The notes: a model not told the origin generated them from the letters alone. 64,000 nt of DNA from Nocardia vinacea NBRC 16497 (GCF_000308835.1 NZ_BAGN01000219.1:1-64000); one strand, 5' to 3'. Positions 43,417 through 52,837 are shown, counted from the first letter of the stretch. Numbers and translations are program-made.

Positions 43417-44270
43417 TGCCCGTCACCGACTTCGGTACGTAGCTCGGCGGCAACCGCACCGGCCAGCACACCGGAGATATGGCGACGCCAGTCCGGTGCT
43501 CCGTGCGGATCGTCGAACCAGAGCGTCGGGTCGATGGCCGCCACCGCACCCCGCACCTCGGCAGCACCGGGCGTCCCATCGAAATCCAGCACTATCGGCC
43601 GGGTCGTCGCCGCGGTTATGGTCAGCGCGCAGCGGCCGTCCACCTCGCGTCGGCCCATCACAACCGCACCGGAACGACCGAGCGGAGCCAGCGCGATCTT
43701 CCGGAATGCGGTGCGCGCGTGCAGACTTCGAACCGGAACGGTAATCGATCGCAACACTTCACCCGAGGTGAGCACATTACGTCCCGGCCCGAGTACGAAC
43801 TCCCGCAAGGGAATCCGCCGGTCGGAACCATCCGGCGACCACACCAGCGCGACACCGTCCAACGCCACCAACGCCCCCAACATCGCCCCGGCGGGCAACG
43901 ACAGGCACACATTCCCACCCACCGTCGCCGTCCGCCATATCTTGTGCGACGCCACCAACGCCCGACACGCCTGCGCGAACAACGCCGTCCCCGGCCACTC
44001 CGCCCGCAACACCTCCACCCCCAGTTCCTGCCCGACCTCAGCCCCCGCCAACTCCGCCAACGTGCAGGTGGCCGCAATCTCCAACCCCTCCCCCGTTGCC
44101 GTCAACGCGGCCCACCCGAGCCCCGTGATGTCGACCAGCCGTTCCAACCCCTCCTGCGGCTCGGAAAACAAGAACGTCCCCCCAGCGAGCACCCCGCAAC
44201 CCCCACCCACAAGAGCCAGGTCGGCCCGCCCCCGAGCCATAACCACATCCCGAATCGTGTCCAGATCCAC
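43413..44270 (-). CDS. Xanthine dehydrogenase FAD-binding subunit
   Basis: A 285-residue protein of the CO-dehydrogenase/XDH medium-subunit family. ADLALVGGGCGVLAGGTFLF and IWRTATVGGNVCLSLPAGAM correspond to the two FAD-binding loops, and the C-terminal domain (RKIALAPLGRSGAVVMGRREV) is the CO_deh_flav_C type. It passes electrons from the iron-sulphur clusters to NAD+. The GTG at 44270 is preceded by GAGGTG. It is first in a five-gene operon, overlaps the next gene by ATGA, and has the conserved promoter element at 44302-44374. Confidence 0.9.
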   Translation of the reverse strand: MDLDTIRDVVMARGRADLALVGGGCGVLAGGTFLFSEPQEGLERLVDITGLGWAALTATGEGLEIAATCTLAELAGAEVGQELGVEVLRAEWPGTALFAQACRALVASHKIWRTATVGGNVCLSLPAGAMLGALVALDGVALVWSPDGSDRRIPLREFVLGPGRNVLTSGEVLRSITVPVRSLHARTAFRKIALAPLGRSGAVVMGRREVDGRCALTITAATTRPIVLDFDGTPGAAEVRGAVAAIDPTLWFDDPHGAPDWRRHISGVLAGAVAAELRTEVGDGQ

Positions 44271-44301
44271 ACCACACCTCGCTCCACTGTCCCTGCCGCC
44301 A

Positions 44302-44374
44302 ACCCTAGGAGCCGAGCGTTGCGCCGATATTTCACAACGCCCACCGCAGATTGCGCGGCGGTAACCACACCGGA
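44302..44374 (-). promoter_or_regulatory. Promoter/operator of the purine operon, shared with the ABC importer
   Basis: Reading towards the XDH genes: GCGCAATCTG, six to eight bases later GGGCG or GGCG, then AATATC, GCGCAACG, a 4-base gap, and CTCCTAGGGT with a possible -10 TAGGGT at 44307-44302. The same words in the same order and spacing are upstream of the ABC importer (58908-58972). GCGCAA occurs twice as a direct repeat. The leader to the GTG is about 25 bases and holds the ribosome binding site. Confidence 0.75.
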
Positions 44375-44398
44375 TATCTCCATCCTCGCTCGAGAACT

Positions 44399-44572
44399 AT
44401 GCGCAGGTCAGCGGTGCTCCGGCCGAACCGTCTCAGATATGTCGCCGCCGATACCGGAGATACCGATCCGGCGCAGCGGCTCTGGGCTCGCGCACTCGAA
44501 CTCTGTGACCAGATCAGCGCACGCCCCGTCGACGACGTCCGCCCCGAGGCCACTCGACACGGGTGTGATTGA
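44399..44572 (+). CDS. Possible small protein in the XDH/dioxygenase gap
   Basis: A 57-residue frame (MRRSAVLRPNRLRYVAADTG at the start, RLWARALELCDQISARP in the middle) with a plausible amphipathic helix. There is no clear ribosome binding site, and GC-rich DNA produces such frames by chance. I do not recognise it. The rest of the 440-base gap holds the two promoters listed. Confidence 0.25.
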   Translation: MRRSAVLRPNRLRYVAADTGDTDPAQRLWARALELCDQISARPVDDVRPEATRHGCD

Positions 44573-44584
44573 TCACCGCAATGC

Positions 44585-44612
44585 TTGATATGTCGGGATT
44601 TGGCACTATCTT
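44585..44612 (+). promoter_or_regulatory. Sigma-70-like promoter of the dioxygenase gene
   Basis: TTGATA (44585-44590) and TATCTT (44607-44612) are separated by 16 bases, an unusually good match to housekeeping promoter hexamers in this genome. Transcription would start near 44619, leaving a leader of about 90 bases before the ATG at 44711. Confidence 0.5.
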
Positions 44613-44710
44613 CGAGCCGCGCGGCTCAGCGCTTCGGTCGCCGTGGTCGTGTCATCTTTCGCATTGCTGACTACACCCTCAGTCGGAAGGTTCCGGCCAT
44701 TAACCAGCAC

Positions 44711-45451
44711 ATGGTGCCCGAGGTCAACGCCGATCTCGAGTCCTTCCCATCCCGCACCCCGAACGGGGCTGCCTTCTGGCGCCTCGCCGCCGCAGATTTC
44801 GGGCTGTCCGCCGAGGAACGGTCGGTGCTGAAGTGCACGTTCCATGATTCGACCGAGCTGGATAAATGGCTACCGTCCGGCAAGACCTATCGACAACGGG
44901 CCTACGGCTGCTACGGGCTTTCGGTAGCCGATATGCATTTCACCCCCATCGACGAACCGCCGCCGTATATGCAATCGGTCGCCGTCAATCCACTGGTCGG
45001 TGGTATCGAGCGCAGGTTCAAACAGATCGAGCCGCGGCATCCGGCGACCGAGCCCACCAGGAAGATCGCGGCCGTCGTTGCCCGCTCGCTGGTGGCGGCC
45101 GGTGTCCTGTCGGCGCGACGCACCCCCGAGGTGCTCGTCGACGCCCACTACATGGCCATCACCGCACCGGGTGAACCAGCGCCGGAGGGTAAGCACCGCG
45201 ACGGGCTGATCGCCGGATCGGCACATTTGATCGAGCGCCGAAACCTGGCGAAGGGCACCGGCATCTCGTCCATTTACGACGGCGCCGAACCGGAGGTCGA
45301 GCTGGCGTCATTCGAACTGATGCGGCCGCTCGACTCCTATGTCTTCGACGATGAGCGTGTCCAGCACTTCACCGACGAGATCCGGCGCAGGATCCCTTTC
45401 GTGAAGGCGTATCGAAATGTGCTGCTGCTCGGATTCAGAAGGTGTGACTGA
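44711..45451 (+). CDS. 2OG-Fe dioxygenase family protein (isoleucine-hydroxylase-like)
   Basis: A 246-residue protein matching the 2OG-Fe_Oxy_2 family, whose best known member is the Bacillus L-isoleucine 4-hydroxylase. The iron ligands are likely His and Asp in GKHRDGLIAGSAHL and the distal His in RVQHFTDEI, with a 2OG-binding Arg in AYRNVLLLGF. It would hydroxylate a free amino acid or a related small molecule. The ATG at 44711 has no good ribosome binding site; the frame is open upstream, but that part contains the promoter. It overlaps the M20 gene by eight bases. Confidence 0.8.
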   Translation: MVPEVNADLESFPSRTPNGAAFWRLAAADFGLSAEERSVLKCTFHDSTELDKWLPSGKTYRQRAYGCYGLSVADMHFTPIDEPPPYMQSVAVNPLVGGIERRFKQIEPRHPATEPTRKIAAVVARSLVAAGVLSARRTPEVLVDAHYMAITAPGEPAPEGKHRDGLIAGSAHLIERRNLAKGTGISSIYDGAEPEVELASFELMRPLDSYVFDDERVQHFTDEIRRRIPFVKAYRNVLLLGFRRCD

Positions 45452-46676
45452 CTCGATCGAAAAGATGATCGGCGACCTGGACCGACTGCTCCCGGAGGAC
45501 GAGCTCGTGGTCATCGCCACCGAACTCACCGCCATCCCCTCCTTCACCGGACAGGAGACGCCGTTGGCGCTCCAGGTCCAGAAAACCCTCGCCGACAACG
45601 GTATTCATACCTTCGGACAGCAGGTGCAGCCCGGTCGATTCCAGATGATCGGTCTGCTCGGCCCGTTGCATGGAACACCCGCGCTCATGCTGAACGGACA
45701 CCTGGATATGGATCCGCTGGGCCGCGACCACCCGGAGGATCCGTTCACCGCGCGACGAATCGACGACCAACTGTTCGGGGCCGGCCTACACAATATGAAA
45801 AGCGGCCTCGCCGCCATGATCGGCGCGGCAATCGCCGTGCACCGCAGCGGAATCCCGCTCCGGCAGGGTTTGCTGCTGGAGTTCGTGGTGGGCGAACTTC
45901 AGGGCGGGGTCGGCACGAAGCATGCGCTGCGCTCCGGGCTCACAGCAGCAGCTGCCGTTGTGCCCGAACCCTATTCGGTCCGTCGCGTCATCACCCGGAC
46001 GGCGGGCGTCCACAAATTCGCCCTGGTAGTTCGCGGCCGCAGTGCCCATACAAGCAGGCCGGACGAAGGTGTCGACGCTATTGCGGTGCTGCGGCAGGTA
46101 CTCGACCTGCTCGACGCGGCCGACATCGGACTGCACAATCCGGACTTTCCACCATTGCCTCGCATGCAGGTCGCGAGCCTGCTGGCGGGACGTGGTGAGG
46201 GACATGATCTTTCGGGCATCTCCTACTGCGCCGACAAAGCGACTGCCCTTATCGACCTACGCTACCCACCGCCCTATGAGCCCGAGGACGTCCACGCGGC
46301 CATCGACGCCGCACTCGACCGCCTCCGCCCGCGGTTTCCGGCGGCCACGATCGACCTGGAACATCCGGTCGACCCGCAGTTCCGGGTCAGCGGGACGGAT
46401 ATGCCGCCGATGGACATGTCCCCCGACTGCGCTGTCGTTCGCGACATCGCCGAACTACTCCCCCTGGTCTCGGATTTCGACGTCGAGGAGACCGGGCTCG
46501 CGCTGCCGTATTCGTACTGCGGCAACGACACCACCCATCTCAGCCGAGCGGGCATCGAATGCTGTCTGTTCGGACCGCGTGGAACCACGCCGGACACCGA
46601 ACATCACGTGCTGATCAGCGAAATGACCGCCTGCGCCCGCACGCTCGCCGCGCTCGCGATTCGGCGCTGCGCATAA
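45444..46676 (+). CDS. M20-family metallopeptidase with altered metal site
   Basis: A 410-residue M20 (ArgE/DapE/aminoacylase) homologue. The first metal His-x-Asp is intact (LNGHLDMDPLG). The bridging Asp, normally in GRGxxDMKGG, is Asn in GAGLHNMKSG. The catalytic DEExGG is GELQGG, so the general-base Glu remains but the adjacent metal-ligand Glu is Leu. The dimerisation domain (HKFALVVRGRSAHTSRPDEGVDA) is normal. It may bind one metal or act as a non-catalytic or esterase-like relative. Coupling to a dioxygenase suggests an N-acyl or peptide-bound amino acid substrate, by inference. Confidence 0.83.
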   Translation: MTDSIEKMIGDLDRLLPEDELVVIATELTAIPSFTGQETPLALQVQKTLADNGIHTFGQQVQPGRFQMIGLLGPLHGTPALMLNGHLDMDPLGRDHPEDPFTARRIDDQLFGAGLHNMKSGLAAMIGAAIAVHRSGIPLRQGLLLEFVVGELQGGVGTKHALRSGLTAAAAVVPEPYSVRRVITRTAGVHKFALVVRGRSAHTSRPDEGVDAIAVLRQVLDLLDAADIGLHNPDFPPLPRMQVASLLAGRGEGHDLSGISYCADKATALIDLRYPPPYEPEDVHAAIDAALDRLRPRFPAATIDLEHPVDPQFRVSGTDMPPMDMSPDCAVVRDIAELLPLVSDFDVEETGLALPYSYCGNDTTHLSRAGIECCLFGPRGTTPDTEHHVLISEMTACARTLAALAIRRCA

Positions 46677-46682
46677 CGCAGG

Positions 46683-49571
46683 TCAATCGCTGCGCATCCG
46701 GATTTCGGAGGTGATCTGTTCACCGTGCCGCACACCGGTGCTCGCATAGAGTTCGAGCGCCTGGGAGAGCAGTTGTTCGGCACGCTCGGCCCGGCCGGTC
46801 TTGACCGCGACCGTGGCCAGGCCACGCAGTGCATCGGCGCGCCCCAGCGGATCACCGATCCGTTCGGCGATCCGCTGGGAGCCCTCGTAATACCTTTGTG
46901 CGCCCCGGTATTCGCCGAAATGCCGCTCGATATGCCCGAGGCCACGCAGCGTATCCACCTGGCTGAACCGATCGTCGATCTCGACCGCGATGTCGTATGC
47001 CTGCTGGAACATGCTGCGAGCCTTCTCGTAGTCACCGGTCTTGCGCGCGATATTGCCGAGGCCCCACAATGTCCACCCTTCGCCGTACCTGTCGTGGATG
47101 CGTCGGGCGATCGCCAATGCGTCATCGAAGTACCCGCGGGCTGTTTCCTGCTCCCCGACCAGCCTTTCGATATGACCGAGCCCACGTAGCGCGTCGCCGG
47201 CCAACCTCCGGTGGTTCATGTTCTGTGCGATGCGCAAGGCCTCGCCGTAAAGATGCCTGGCCTCGGCCTGTTCGCCCAGTCGCCGGATGACCTCGGCCAG
47301 ACCCCATTGCGCGGTGGCCACCCGGATCGGGTCGCCGATTTCGCCCGCGATGGCGAGGGCCTCCTCCGAGTAGCTGCGGCCGGTCCGATAGTCCGAAGCA
47401 ACCCAGGCCACATGTGCAAGCCCTTGTAGAGCGTCGCATTCGGTCGGCTGATTGGCGATAGACCTGGCCATTTTCAAGGCCTGACCGAAGTAGTCCCGTG
47501 CCTCCGCGTGATCGCCGGTGCTCCGTGCGGTTTGGCCGAGCTCACACAGGATGGCGGCCTCGGTATTCTGATCCGCCAGCTCGAGTGCGATGGCCCTGGC
47601 CTGCTCGAACGCCGCCCCCGCCGCCTCGTGGTGACCCATGAGGCGGTCGACGCGGCCGCGGCCGACCAAAGCCCAGGATTCGGCGCGGCGGTCATGGACT
47701 CGGCCCGCTATGTCGAGGGCGCGGCCGAAGAGGCGGTGTGCCAGGGACCAGTGGCCGGTTCCGGAGAGGTGGGAGGCCAGGCGGCGGGCCAATTCGGCTG
47801 CGTCTCTTGTCGGTTCGGCCGCCTGTACGCAGCCCTGCAGCATTTCGCGTTCGCGGGTCAGCCATTCGCGCGCTTGGGTCGCGTCATCGGAGGGGTTCCA
47901 GAGGTGTTCGCTGCCTGCGGGATCGAAGATCTGGTGGGTGCTCGCCTGGCGCGCGACGGCGAGGCTCTCGCCGACGAGGCGATCGATGACGGCGGCGTGT
48001 TCGGCGGGTGATTCCTCGCGTTCGGCGTGCATGCGGGCGCACCATCGGGTGAGGTCGTGCATTCGGTAGCGGTGGCCACCTGGACCGCCGGAAGACGGGT
48101 CGAGGAACCCGGCCTCGAATAGCCTGCGCACCATCATCATTCCGTCACCGAGCGGTACCGAGGCCATCGTCGCCATGGCCTCCGCGGTGATCTCGGGGCC
48201 CGGAAACCAACCCAGAAGGCGAACCGCCCGTTGATGTTTCGGATCTTGCAGGCGTTCATAGGACATCTCGAAGGCGGCACGCAGCGATTCGTCTTCCGCG
48301 GCGAACTGATCGAAGAGGTGTTCGGCGGCCGAGTCGGGCGCGCGGCGATCCACCGACGCCTCCTTGATCCGCGCCGTCAAACTGGCGATATCGGCCGCGC
48401 TGTCGGCGAGCATCTCCTCGCCGTGATGGGCGATCTGGCCGCCGATCAGCCTGATGGCCAACGGAAGTCGGCCCGCCGTCTCCAGGATCAGGCGCACCGC
48501 GCGCTTGTCGTAGCCGGTGCGGAGATTGCCGAGTTTGACGAGCAGTTCCTCGGCCTCCTCCCACTCCATGACCTCGAGCCGCAGCGGTCGGGCACCGGCC
48601 AGACCGGTGAGTTTGCTGCGGCTGGTGATCAGGACGAAACAGCCGGGGGCTTGTGGCAGTAGGTCTTTCACCTGCGCGGTGTCCAGGACATTGTCGAAGA
48701 CGATGAGCATGCGTCGATCGCTCATGGTGGTGCGCCAGCGGTTCGCCCGCCCGGCCAGGTCCATTTCGATGGTTTCGCGGGCGACCCCGACCTGCAGCAG
48801 CAACTGCTCGAGTACATCGATGGGTTCGCGCGGGTCGCGGCCGAGGGTGTAGCCGTGCAGGTCGACCCAGATCGTGCCGTCCGGGTAGTGCCTGCCGAAG
48901 GCCGCGACGGCGTAGCGTGCCAAAGCGGTCTTGCCGATGCCGGTCAGCCCGACGATCACATGCACCGCGACCGCACCGCTGCGCAGGTGTTCGGTTACGC
49001 GGTCACGCAATTGGGCCTTCGGCCCGTCGCGGCCGGTGAAGTGCGGGACCTCGGCGGGCAGGTCACCGCCGGCGGGCACCGGCATTCGGCCGATGGCACG
49101 CCGGGCCACCGCCTCGTGGTACTCCAGCCGTTCGTGTTCCGGCATATGCGCCAGGTCGGCGACATCGACGAGTTGGTCCCAGGTGGTGCCGTAGATGATG
49201 GCAAGGTTCTTGAGGACGCGGACCGTCGGCCGCACACCGGAAGGACGCTCTGGTTCGTCATCGAGAACCACGCCGTCGCGGCTGAACGGCCACGCCTCGT
49301 ATTCGGAGATCCGGCTGGCCCTCATGGCCGCGGTGGCGCTGTCGGTGAGCTCGTTGTAGCGCTCGGCGACCACACCCTGGGTCATTTCGTTGGCGTAGCG
49401 CCAGGCGGCGCGCGGTCGGTACCCGCGCTGACGCAGTTCGGCGGCAAGGGGTTCCAGCAATTGCTGATCGGTCAATCCGAGATCGGCCAGGCGCTCGCGT
49501 AGGCGTCGTCGATCCTCGGCACTGACATTGCCTCCGGAACGTCGGCGGGCCTGGCGACCTGCTCGATCCAT
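46683..49571 (-). CDS. STAND NTPase with N-terminal helical domain and C-terminal TPR repeats
   Basis: A 962-residue protein. Residues 1-150 are a helical region that may be a degenerate Xre-type domain (RPRAAWRYANEMTQGVVAERYNEL, then LKNLAIIYGTTWDQLVDVADL). The NB-ARC-type NTPase follows: Walker A IVGLTGIGKTALARYA, Walker B RRMLIVFDNV, sensor FVLITSRSKL, GLPL-like GRLPLAIRLIGG. The second half has about eight tetratricopeptide repeats. Such proteins act as signal-transducing regulators of AfsR type or, in some families, as phage defence sensors. No effector domain is seen. GGAGGG precedes the ATG at 49571. It converges on the M20 gene with six bases between. Confidence 0.88.
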   Translation of the reverse strand: MDRAGRQARRRSGGNVSAEDRRRLRERLADLGLTDQQLLEPLAAELRQRGYRPRAAWRYANEMTQGVVAERYNELTDSATAAMRASRISEYEAWPFSRDGVVLDDEPERPSGVRPTVRVLKNLAIIYGTTWDQLVDVADLAHMPEHERLEYHEAVARRAIGRMPVPAGGDLPAEVPHFTGRDGPKAQLRDRVTEHLRSGAVAVHVIVGLTGIGKTALARYAVAAFGRHYPDGTIWVDLHGYTLGRDPREPIDVLEQLLLQVGVARETIEMDLAGRANRWRTTMSDRRMLIVFDNVLDTAQVKDLLPQAPGCFVLITSRSKLTGLAGARPLRLEVMEWEEAEELLVKLGNLRTGYDKRAVRLILETAGRLPLAIRLIGGQIAHHGEEMLADSAADIASLTARIKEASVDRRAPDSAAEHLFDQFAAEDESLRAAFEMSYERLQDPKHQRAVRLLGWFPGPEITAEAMATMASVPLGDGMMMVRRLFEAGFLDPSSGGPGGHRYRMHDLTRWCARMHAEREESPAEHAAVIDRLVGESLAVARQASTHQIFDPAGSEHLWNPSDDATQAREWLTREREMLQGCVQAAEPTRDAAELARRLASHLSGTGHWSLAHRLFGRALDIAGRVHDRRAESWALVGRGRVDRLMGHHEAAGAAFEQARAIALELADQNTEAAILCELGQTARSTGDHAEARDYFGQALKMARSIANQPTECDALQGLAHVAWVASDYRTGRSYSEEALAIAGEIGDPIRVATAQWGLAEVIRRLGEQAEARHLYGEALRIAQNMNHRRLAGDALRGLGHIERLVGEQETARGYFDDALAIARRIHDRYGEGWTLWGLGNIARKTGDYEKARSMFQQAYDIAVEIDDRFSQVDTLRGLGHIERHFGEYRGAQRYYEGSQRIAERIGDPLGRADALRGLATVAVKTGRAERAEQLLSQALELYASTGVRHGEQITSEIRMRSD

Positions 49572-49806
49572 CGCCCCACCCTCCCCCCGCATGCGATGCG
49601 TTCGGGCCGACGGTGCTGCGCGCACCGGAGAATCGAAACGCCGACTGTGATTAATTCCTTGGTATCAGCCGCATTTCCGCTGGTCAAGTGCGTCGTCCTG
49701 AGTGAAGAAATCACTTTTGCCGCTGTGATCGCGCCACGCCGAGGCGAACTGGCACCGTAGTACTGAACAACGTGACAAGTCGCAGCGGATGAAAGGGGTT
49801 CGCGCG

Positions 49807-50148
49807 ATGCCGATTACGACCACAGAATGGCTCATCACCAGCGATGTGGCGCACGAGGCAGCCTTCCGGATCGATCTGCCCGAGGCCGGCCGCGGCAAAT
49901 GGCTGCTGTCGTATCTACCGACCGATCGTCGGCTGACGCGGGCGCAGGCACTGGCGGGAATGGTTGTGGCGGAAATGATTCTGCTGGATCAGTTGGATCC
50001 GTCCGGTCGGTTCGACCACGAGATCGCCGAATTGCACGCGGCCGAACTGGGTCTCACGCTGCACGAGATCATGTGCCTGCTCGCACTGCGGGCGCGGCTG
50101 GAATCGGATCCGGAGCACGAAATCGAACACGCCACAGCCCTTGCCTGA
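49807..50148 (+). CDS. Small hypothetical protein divergent from the STAND gene
   Basis: A 113-residue acidic helical protein (MPITTTEWLITSDVAHEAAF at the start, HAAELGLTLHEIMCLLALRA later). AAAGGGG eight bases before the ATG at 49807 supports this start over the ATG at 49789. Divergent pairing with the STAND-TPR gene and the shared 235-base promoter region suggest a linked role. I do not recognise the family. Confidence 0.65.
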   Translation: MPITTTEWLITSDVAHEAAFRIDLPEAGRGKWLLSYLPTDRRLTRAQALAGMVVAEMILLDQLDPSGRFDHEIAELHAAELGLTLHEIMCLLALRARLESDPEHEIEHATALA

Positions 50149-50190
50149 AGACCAACTGGCGCTGCGGGTTCTGCGCCGGACCCGCAGATG

Positions 50191-50229
50191 CCGCGGCCGC
50201 CGTCACCGAGGGGAGGACGGCGGCCGCGG
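50191..50229. terminator. Strong bidirectional terminator
   Basis: CCGCGGCCGCCGTC and GACGGCGGCCGCGG form a perfect 14-bp GC stem with an 11-base loop. It lies between the end of the small protein gene (50148) and the end of the deaminase gene (50238). Confidence 0.75.
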
Positions 50230-50237
50230 ACCGAGAC

Positions 50238-51599
50238 TCAGCCCGCTTTCGCTACCAGCGCCGCCTGTGCCCGCGCGACCTCGCCGCCGACCTTCTCCTC
50301 GTCGACAGTGCGCACCTCGCCATCACGAACAACCGTGCGCCCGTTGACGATCAACGCCGCCAGCGGCGGGGCCGAGCCGAGAATCAATGCCGTCACCGGG
50401 TCATCGATGCCCGCGTGTGCGGGCGTATCGAGCCGCCACAAGGCGAGATCGGCGAGTTTGCCGGGTTCGATCGACCCGATTTCGGCTTCCCGCCCCAGCA
50501 CGCGCGCGCCGCCGATGGTGGCCAACTCCAAGGCTTTTCGAGTACTGATTGCGCGCGGCCCACCCCTGGCTCTTGCGTAGAGCAGCGCATTGCGCGGCTC
50601 CTCGATCATCGAACTGGATTCATTGCTGGCGGCGCCGTCCACGCCGAGCCCCACCGGCACACCGGCGGAGACCAGATCGGCCGTGCGCGCCGTACCCGCC
50701 CCGATCCGAGCATTCGAGGTCGGGCAATGCGCCACTCCGGTACCGGTTTTCGCCATCGTGCCGATGGCAGCGTCGTCCAGGTGGATGCCGTGCGCGTACC
50801 AGACATCCGGGCCGAGCCAGCCGAGCCGCTCCATGTACTGGGCGGGTGTACAGCCGAATTTGTCCGCACAGAACTCCGCTTCATCGATCGTCTCGGCTAG
50901 ATGGGTATGCAGGCGTACGCCGAGATCGCGTGCCAGCACGGCGGATTCGCGCAGCAACTCGGTCGTCACCGAGAACGGCGAACATGGCGCCAGTGCGATC
51001 CGCAGCATCGAATCGAATGACGGATCATGCCAGCGCGCAACGGCATCCGCGCTCGCGACGAGAATGGCGTCGAGGGTCTCCACCACCTCGTCGGGCGGCA
51101 GCCCACCCGAACTCTGCCCGAGATCCATCGAGCCGCGCGTCGGATGGAATCGCAACCCCACCTCGGCGGCCGCGGCGATCTCCGCGCCGAGCAGGTCACC
51201 ACCCGCGCGCGGGAATACGTAGTGATGGTCGGTGGACGTGGTGCAGCCGGTGCGGGCCAGCGCGCAGAGCGCACCGGTCGCGGCGACGCGAACCGACTCG
51301 TCATCGATGCCCGCCCAGATCGGGTAGAGCGTGGTGAGCCATTCGAACAGCGTGTTATCCGCGGCCAGACCTCGGGTGACCCACTGGTAGAGATGGTGAT
51401 GGGTGTTCACCAGACCGGGCGTGAGCAGGCACCCACGGCCATCGATGCGGTGCACATCCGCGCCGAGATCGGGCGCATCGCCCGCACCGACCGCGGTGAT
51501 CCGGTTGCCCTGCACCGTCACATACCCGCGACGGTATTCGGTGCCGTTCGGATCGACAGTCGCCACGGCGCACCCGGCTATGACCGTCGTTGTCGTCAT
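50238..51599 (-). CDS. 8-oxoguanine deaminase (amidohydrolase)
   Basis: A 453-residue amidohydrolase. Metal ligands are in LVNTHHHLYQW, RLHTHLAETIDEAEF, YAHGIHLDD and VGLGVDGAASNESS. The pattern and the place beside uricase match 8-oxoguanine deaminase, which turns 8-oxoguanine into urate; guanine deaminase or hydroxydechloroatrazine-type activity is the alternative. It starts four bases after the uricase stop, without a clear ribosome binding site, so translation is probably coupled. Confidence 0.9.
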   Translation of the reverse strand: MTTTTVIAGCAVATVDPNGTEYRRGYVTVQGNRITAVGAGDAPDLGADVHRIDGRGCLLTPGLVNTHHHLYQWVTRGLAADNTLFEWLTTLYPIWAGIDDESVRVAATGALCALARTGCTTSTDHHYVFPRAGGDLLGAEIAAAAEVGLRFHPTRGSMDLGQSSGGLPPDEVVETLDAILVASADAVARWHDPSFDSMLRIALAPCSPFSVTTELLRESAVLARDLGVRLHTHLAETIDEAEFCADKFGCTPAQYMERLGWLGPDVWYAHGIHLDDAAIGTMAKTGTGVAHCPTSNARIGAGTARTADLVSAGVPVGLGVDGAASNESSSMIEEPRNALLYARARGGPRAISTRKALELATIGGARVLGREAEIGSIEPGKLADLALWRLDTPAHAGIDDPVTALILGSAPPLAALIVNGRTVVRDGEVRTVDEEKVGGEVARAQAALVAKAG

Positions 51600-51603
51600 G
51601 TAG

Positions 51604-52508
51604 CTACGGTAGCCATGCGGGCCCGGCTTCCGGGGCATCTTCCCGCTGCACAGTGGCATGGATGAGTCCGTAGGGCCGGTCATCGGCGTGAAAGACCTCG
51701 CCATGGTTCTCGATGCCGAATCGACCGAGGTCGAAGTCGAAATGATGCTTGTTCGGCGCGGTCAGTCGGATTTCGGCGAGCACCGGAAAGGCCTCGAGCG
51801 CGGCCTTGCCCATTTCGAAGAGCGTCTGCTGCATAGCCTTCGAATGCAGCGTCGCGAAGACCTCGACCATCCGCTGCCGGACGCCCGCGTACACCGCATC
51901 CCAGTCCACGCCGGTCGTGGCGGCGAAACGCCACTGCGCGACGAGTGAGGTCGCGAGCATCCGGTCGTGCGTCGGCGCGAGCACGGTGAAATCGTCGGTG
52001 AGGAAGTCGGTAAATTCCGAGCCGGTCGACTTGAGGATCACCAGATCCTTCACCCCGCCGATGACCCAGGCCTGCTGCCGGTCGCCCTTGCCCGACACCG
52101 TGACCGTCGCGGTCCGCACCTCGGAGCCTTGCCGCACCCAGGTGTGATCGTGCTCGCTGCCGTCGACGGTGACCCGCTGCCACGCATACTCCTCGACCTC
52201 GATGCGCGCGCTGTCGACGGGCGCGATCTCGTCTACGAAATGCGCGGCCAGCGTGCACGCATAGTCTTCGATCGGTTGCAGCCCAGGCTTTTTCGCATAC
52301 GCGTAGGCGGTCTGCTTCTGGGTATCGGTGGGCAGCACCTTCGACTGGTCACCGGCGACATAGGCATCGGCGAAATCGCCACGCAGCACGGTGGATACGT
52401 TCACATCGCGGATTTCGTGACGCGGCTGGTCCCGATAGATCCGGACGATGCGGTTCTCCGCCTTTCCGTACCGGTTGTCGGACAGCACGATCGGCCCGGT
52501 CAGCTCCA
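51604..52508 (-). CDS. uox: Urate oxidase
   Basis: A 301-residue cofactor-free uricase. The catalytic Lys is in YGKAENRIVRI, the Thr in VLPTDTQKQTAYA, and the Gln/Asn region in NKHHFDFDLGRFGIENHGEVF. It oxidises urate to 5-hydroxyisourate and H2O2. The ATG at 52508 is supported by a GAGGGAGC 12 to 18 bases upstream and lies eight bases after the HIU hydrolase stop. It is third in the operon OHCU decarboxylase, HIU hydrolase, uricase, 8-oxoguanine deaminase. Confidence 0.97.
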
Positions 52509-52516
52509 TGAATGAC

Positions 52517-52837
52517 TCAGCTCCCTCGGTAGGTGGAAAAGGCGAAGGGCGACAACAGCAATGGGACGTGATAGTGCCGCTCCTCGATGACGACGAACGT
52601 GATGGCAACCTCCGGATAGAACGATTCGACCCCGCGCTCGGCGAAGTAAGCGCCGGTACCGAATACCATCCGATATGTGCCGGGTGGCAATGCCGCAGCG
52701 AGCGAGGCGATCCGGCCGTCGTCATCGGTGGTTCCGGAACCGAGCACCTCGGTGTCCCGATAGAGCACCACCGCGATACCGGCCGCGGGCGCACCCGCGA
52801 CGGCATCGAGCACATGTGTACCGATCGTGCTGCTCAT
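52517..52837 (-). CDS. uraH: 5-hydroxyisourate hydrolase
   Basis: A 106-residue transthyretin-related protein. It has the N-terminal HVLD motif with the catalytic His, the YHVPLLLSPFAFSTYRGS end with a second His and the C-terminal YRGS tetrapeptide diagnostic of HIU hydrolases. It opens 5-hydroxyisourate to OHCU. Its ATG overlaps the TGA of the OHCU decarboxylase gene. Confidence 0.97.
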   Translation of the reverse strand: MSSTIGTHVLDAVAGAPAAGIAVVLYRDTEVLGSGTTDDDGRIASLAAALPPGTYRMVFGTGAYFAERGVESFYPEVAITFVVIEERHYHVPLLLSPFAFSTYRGS

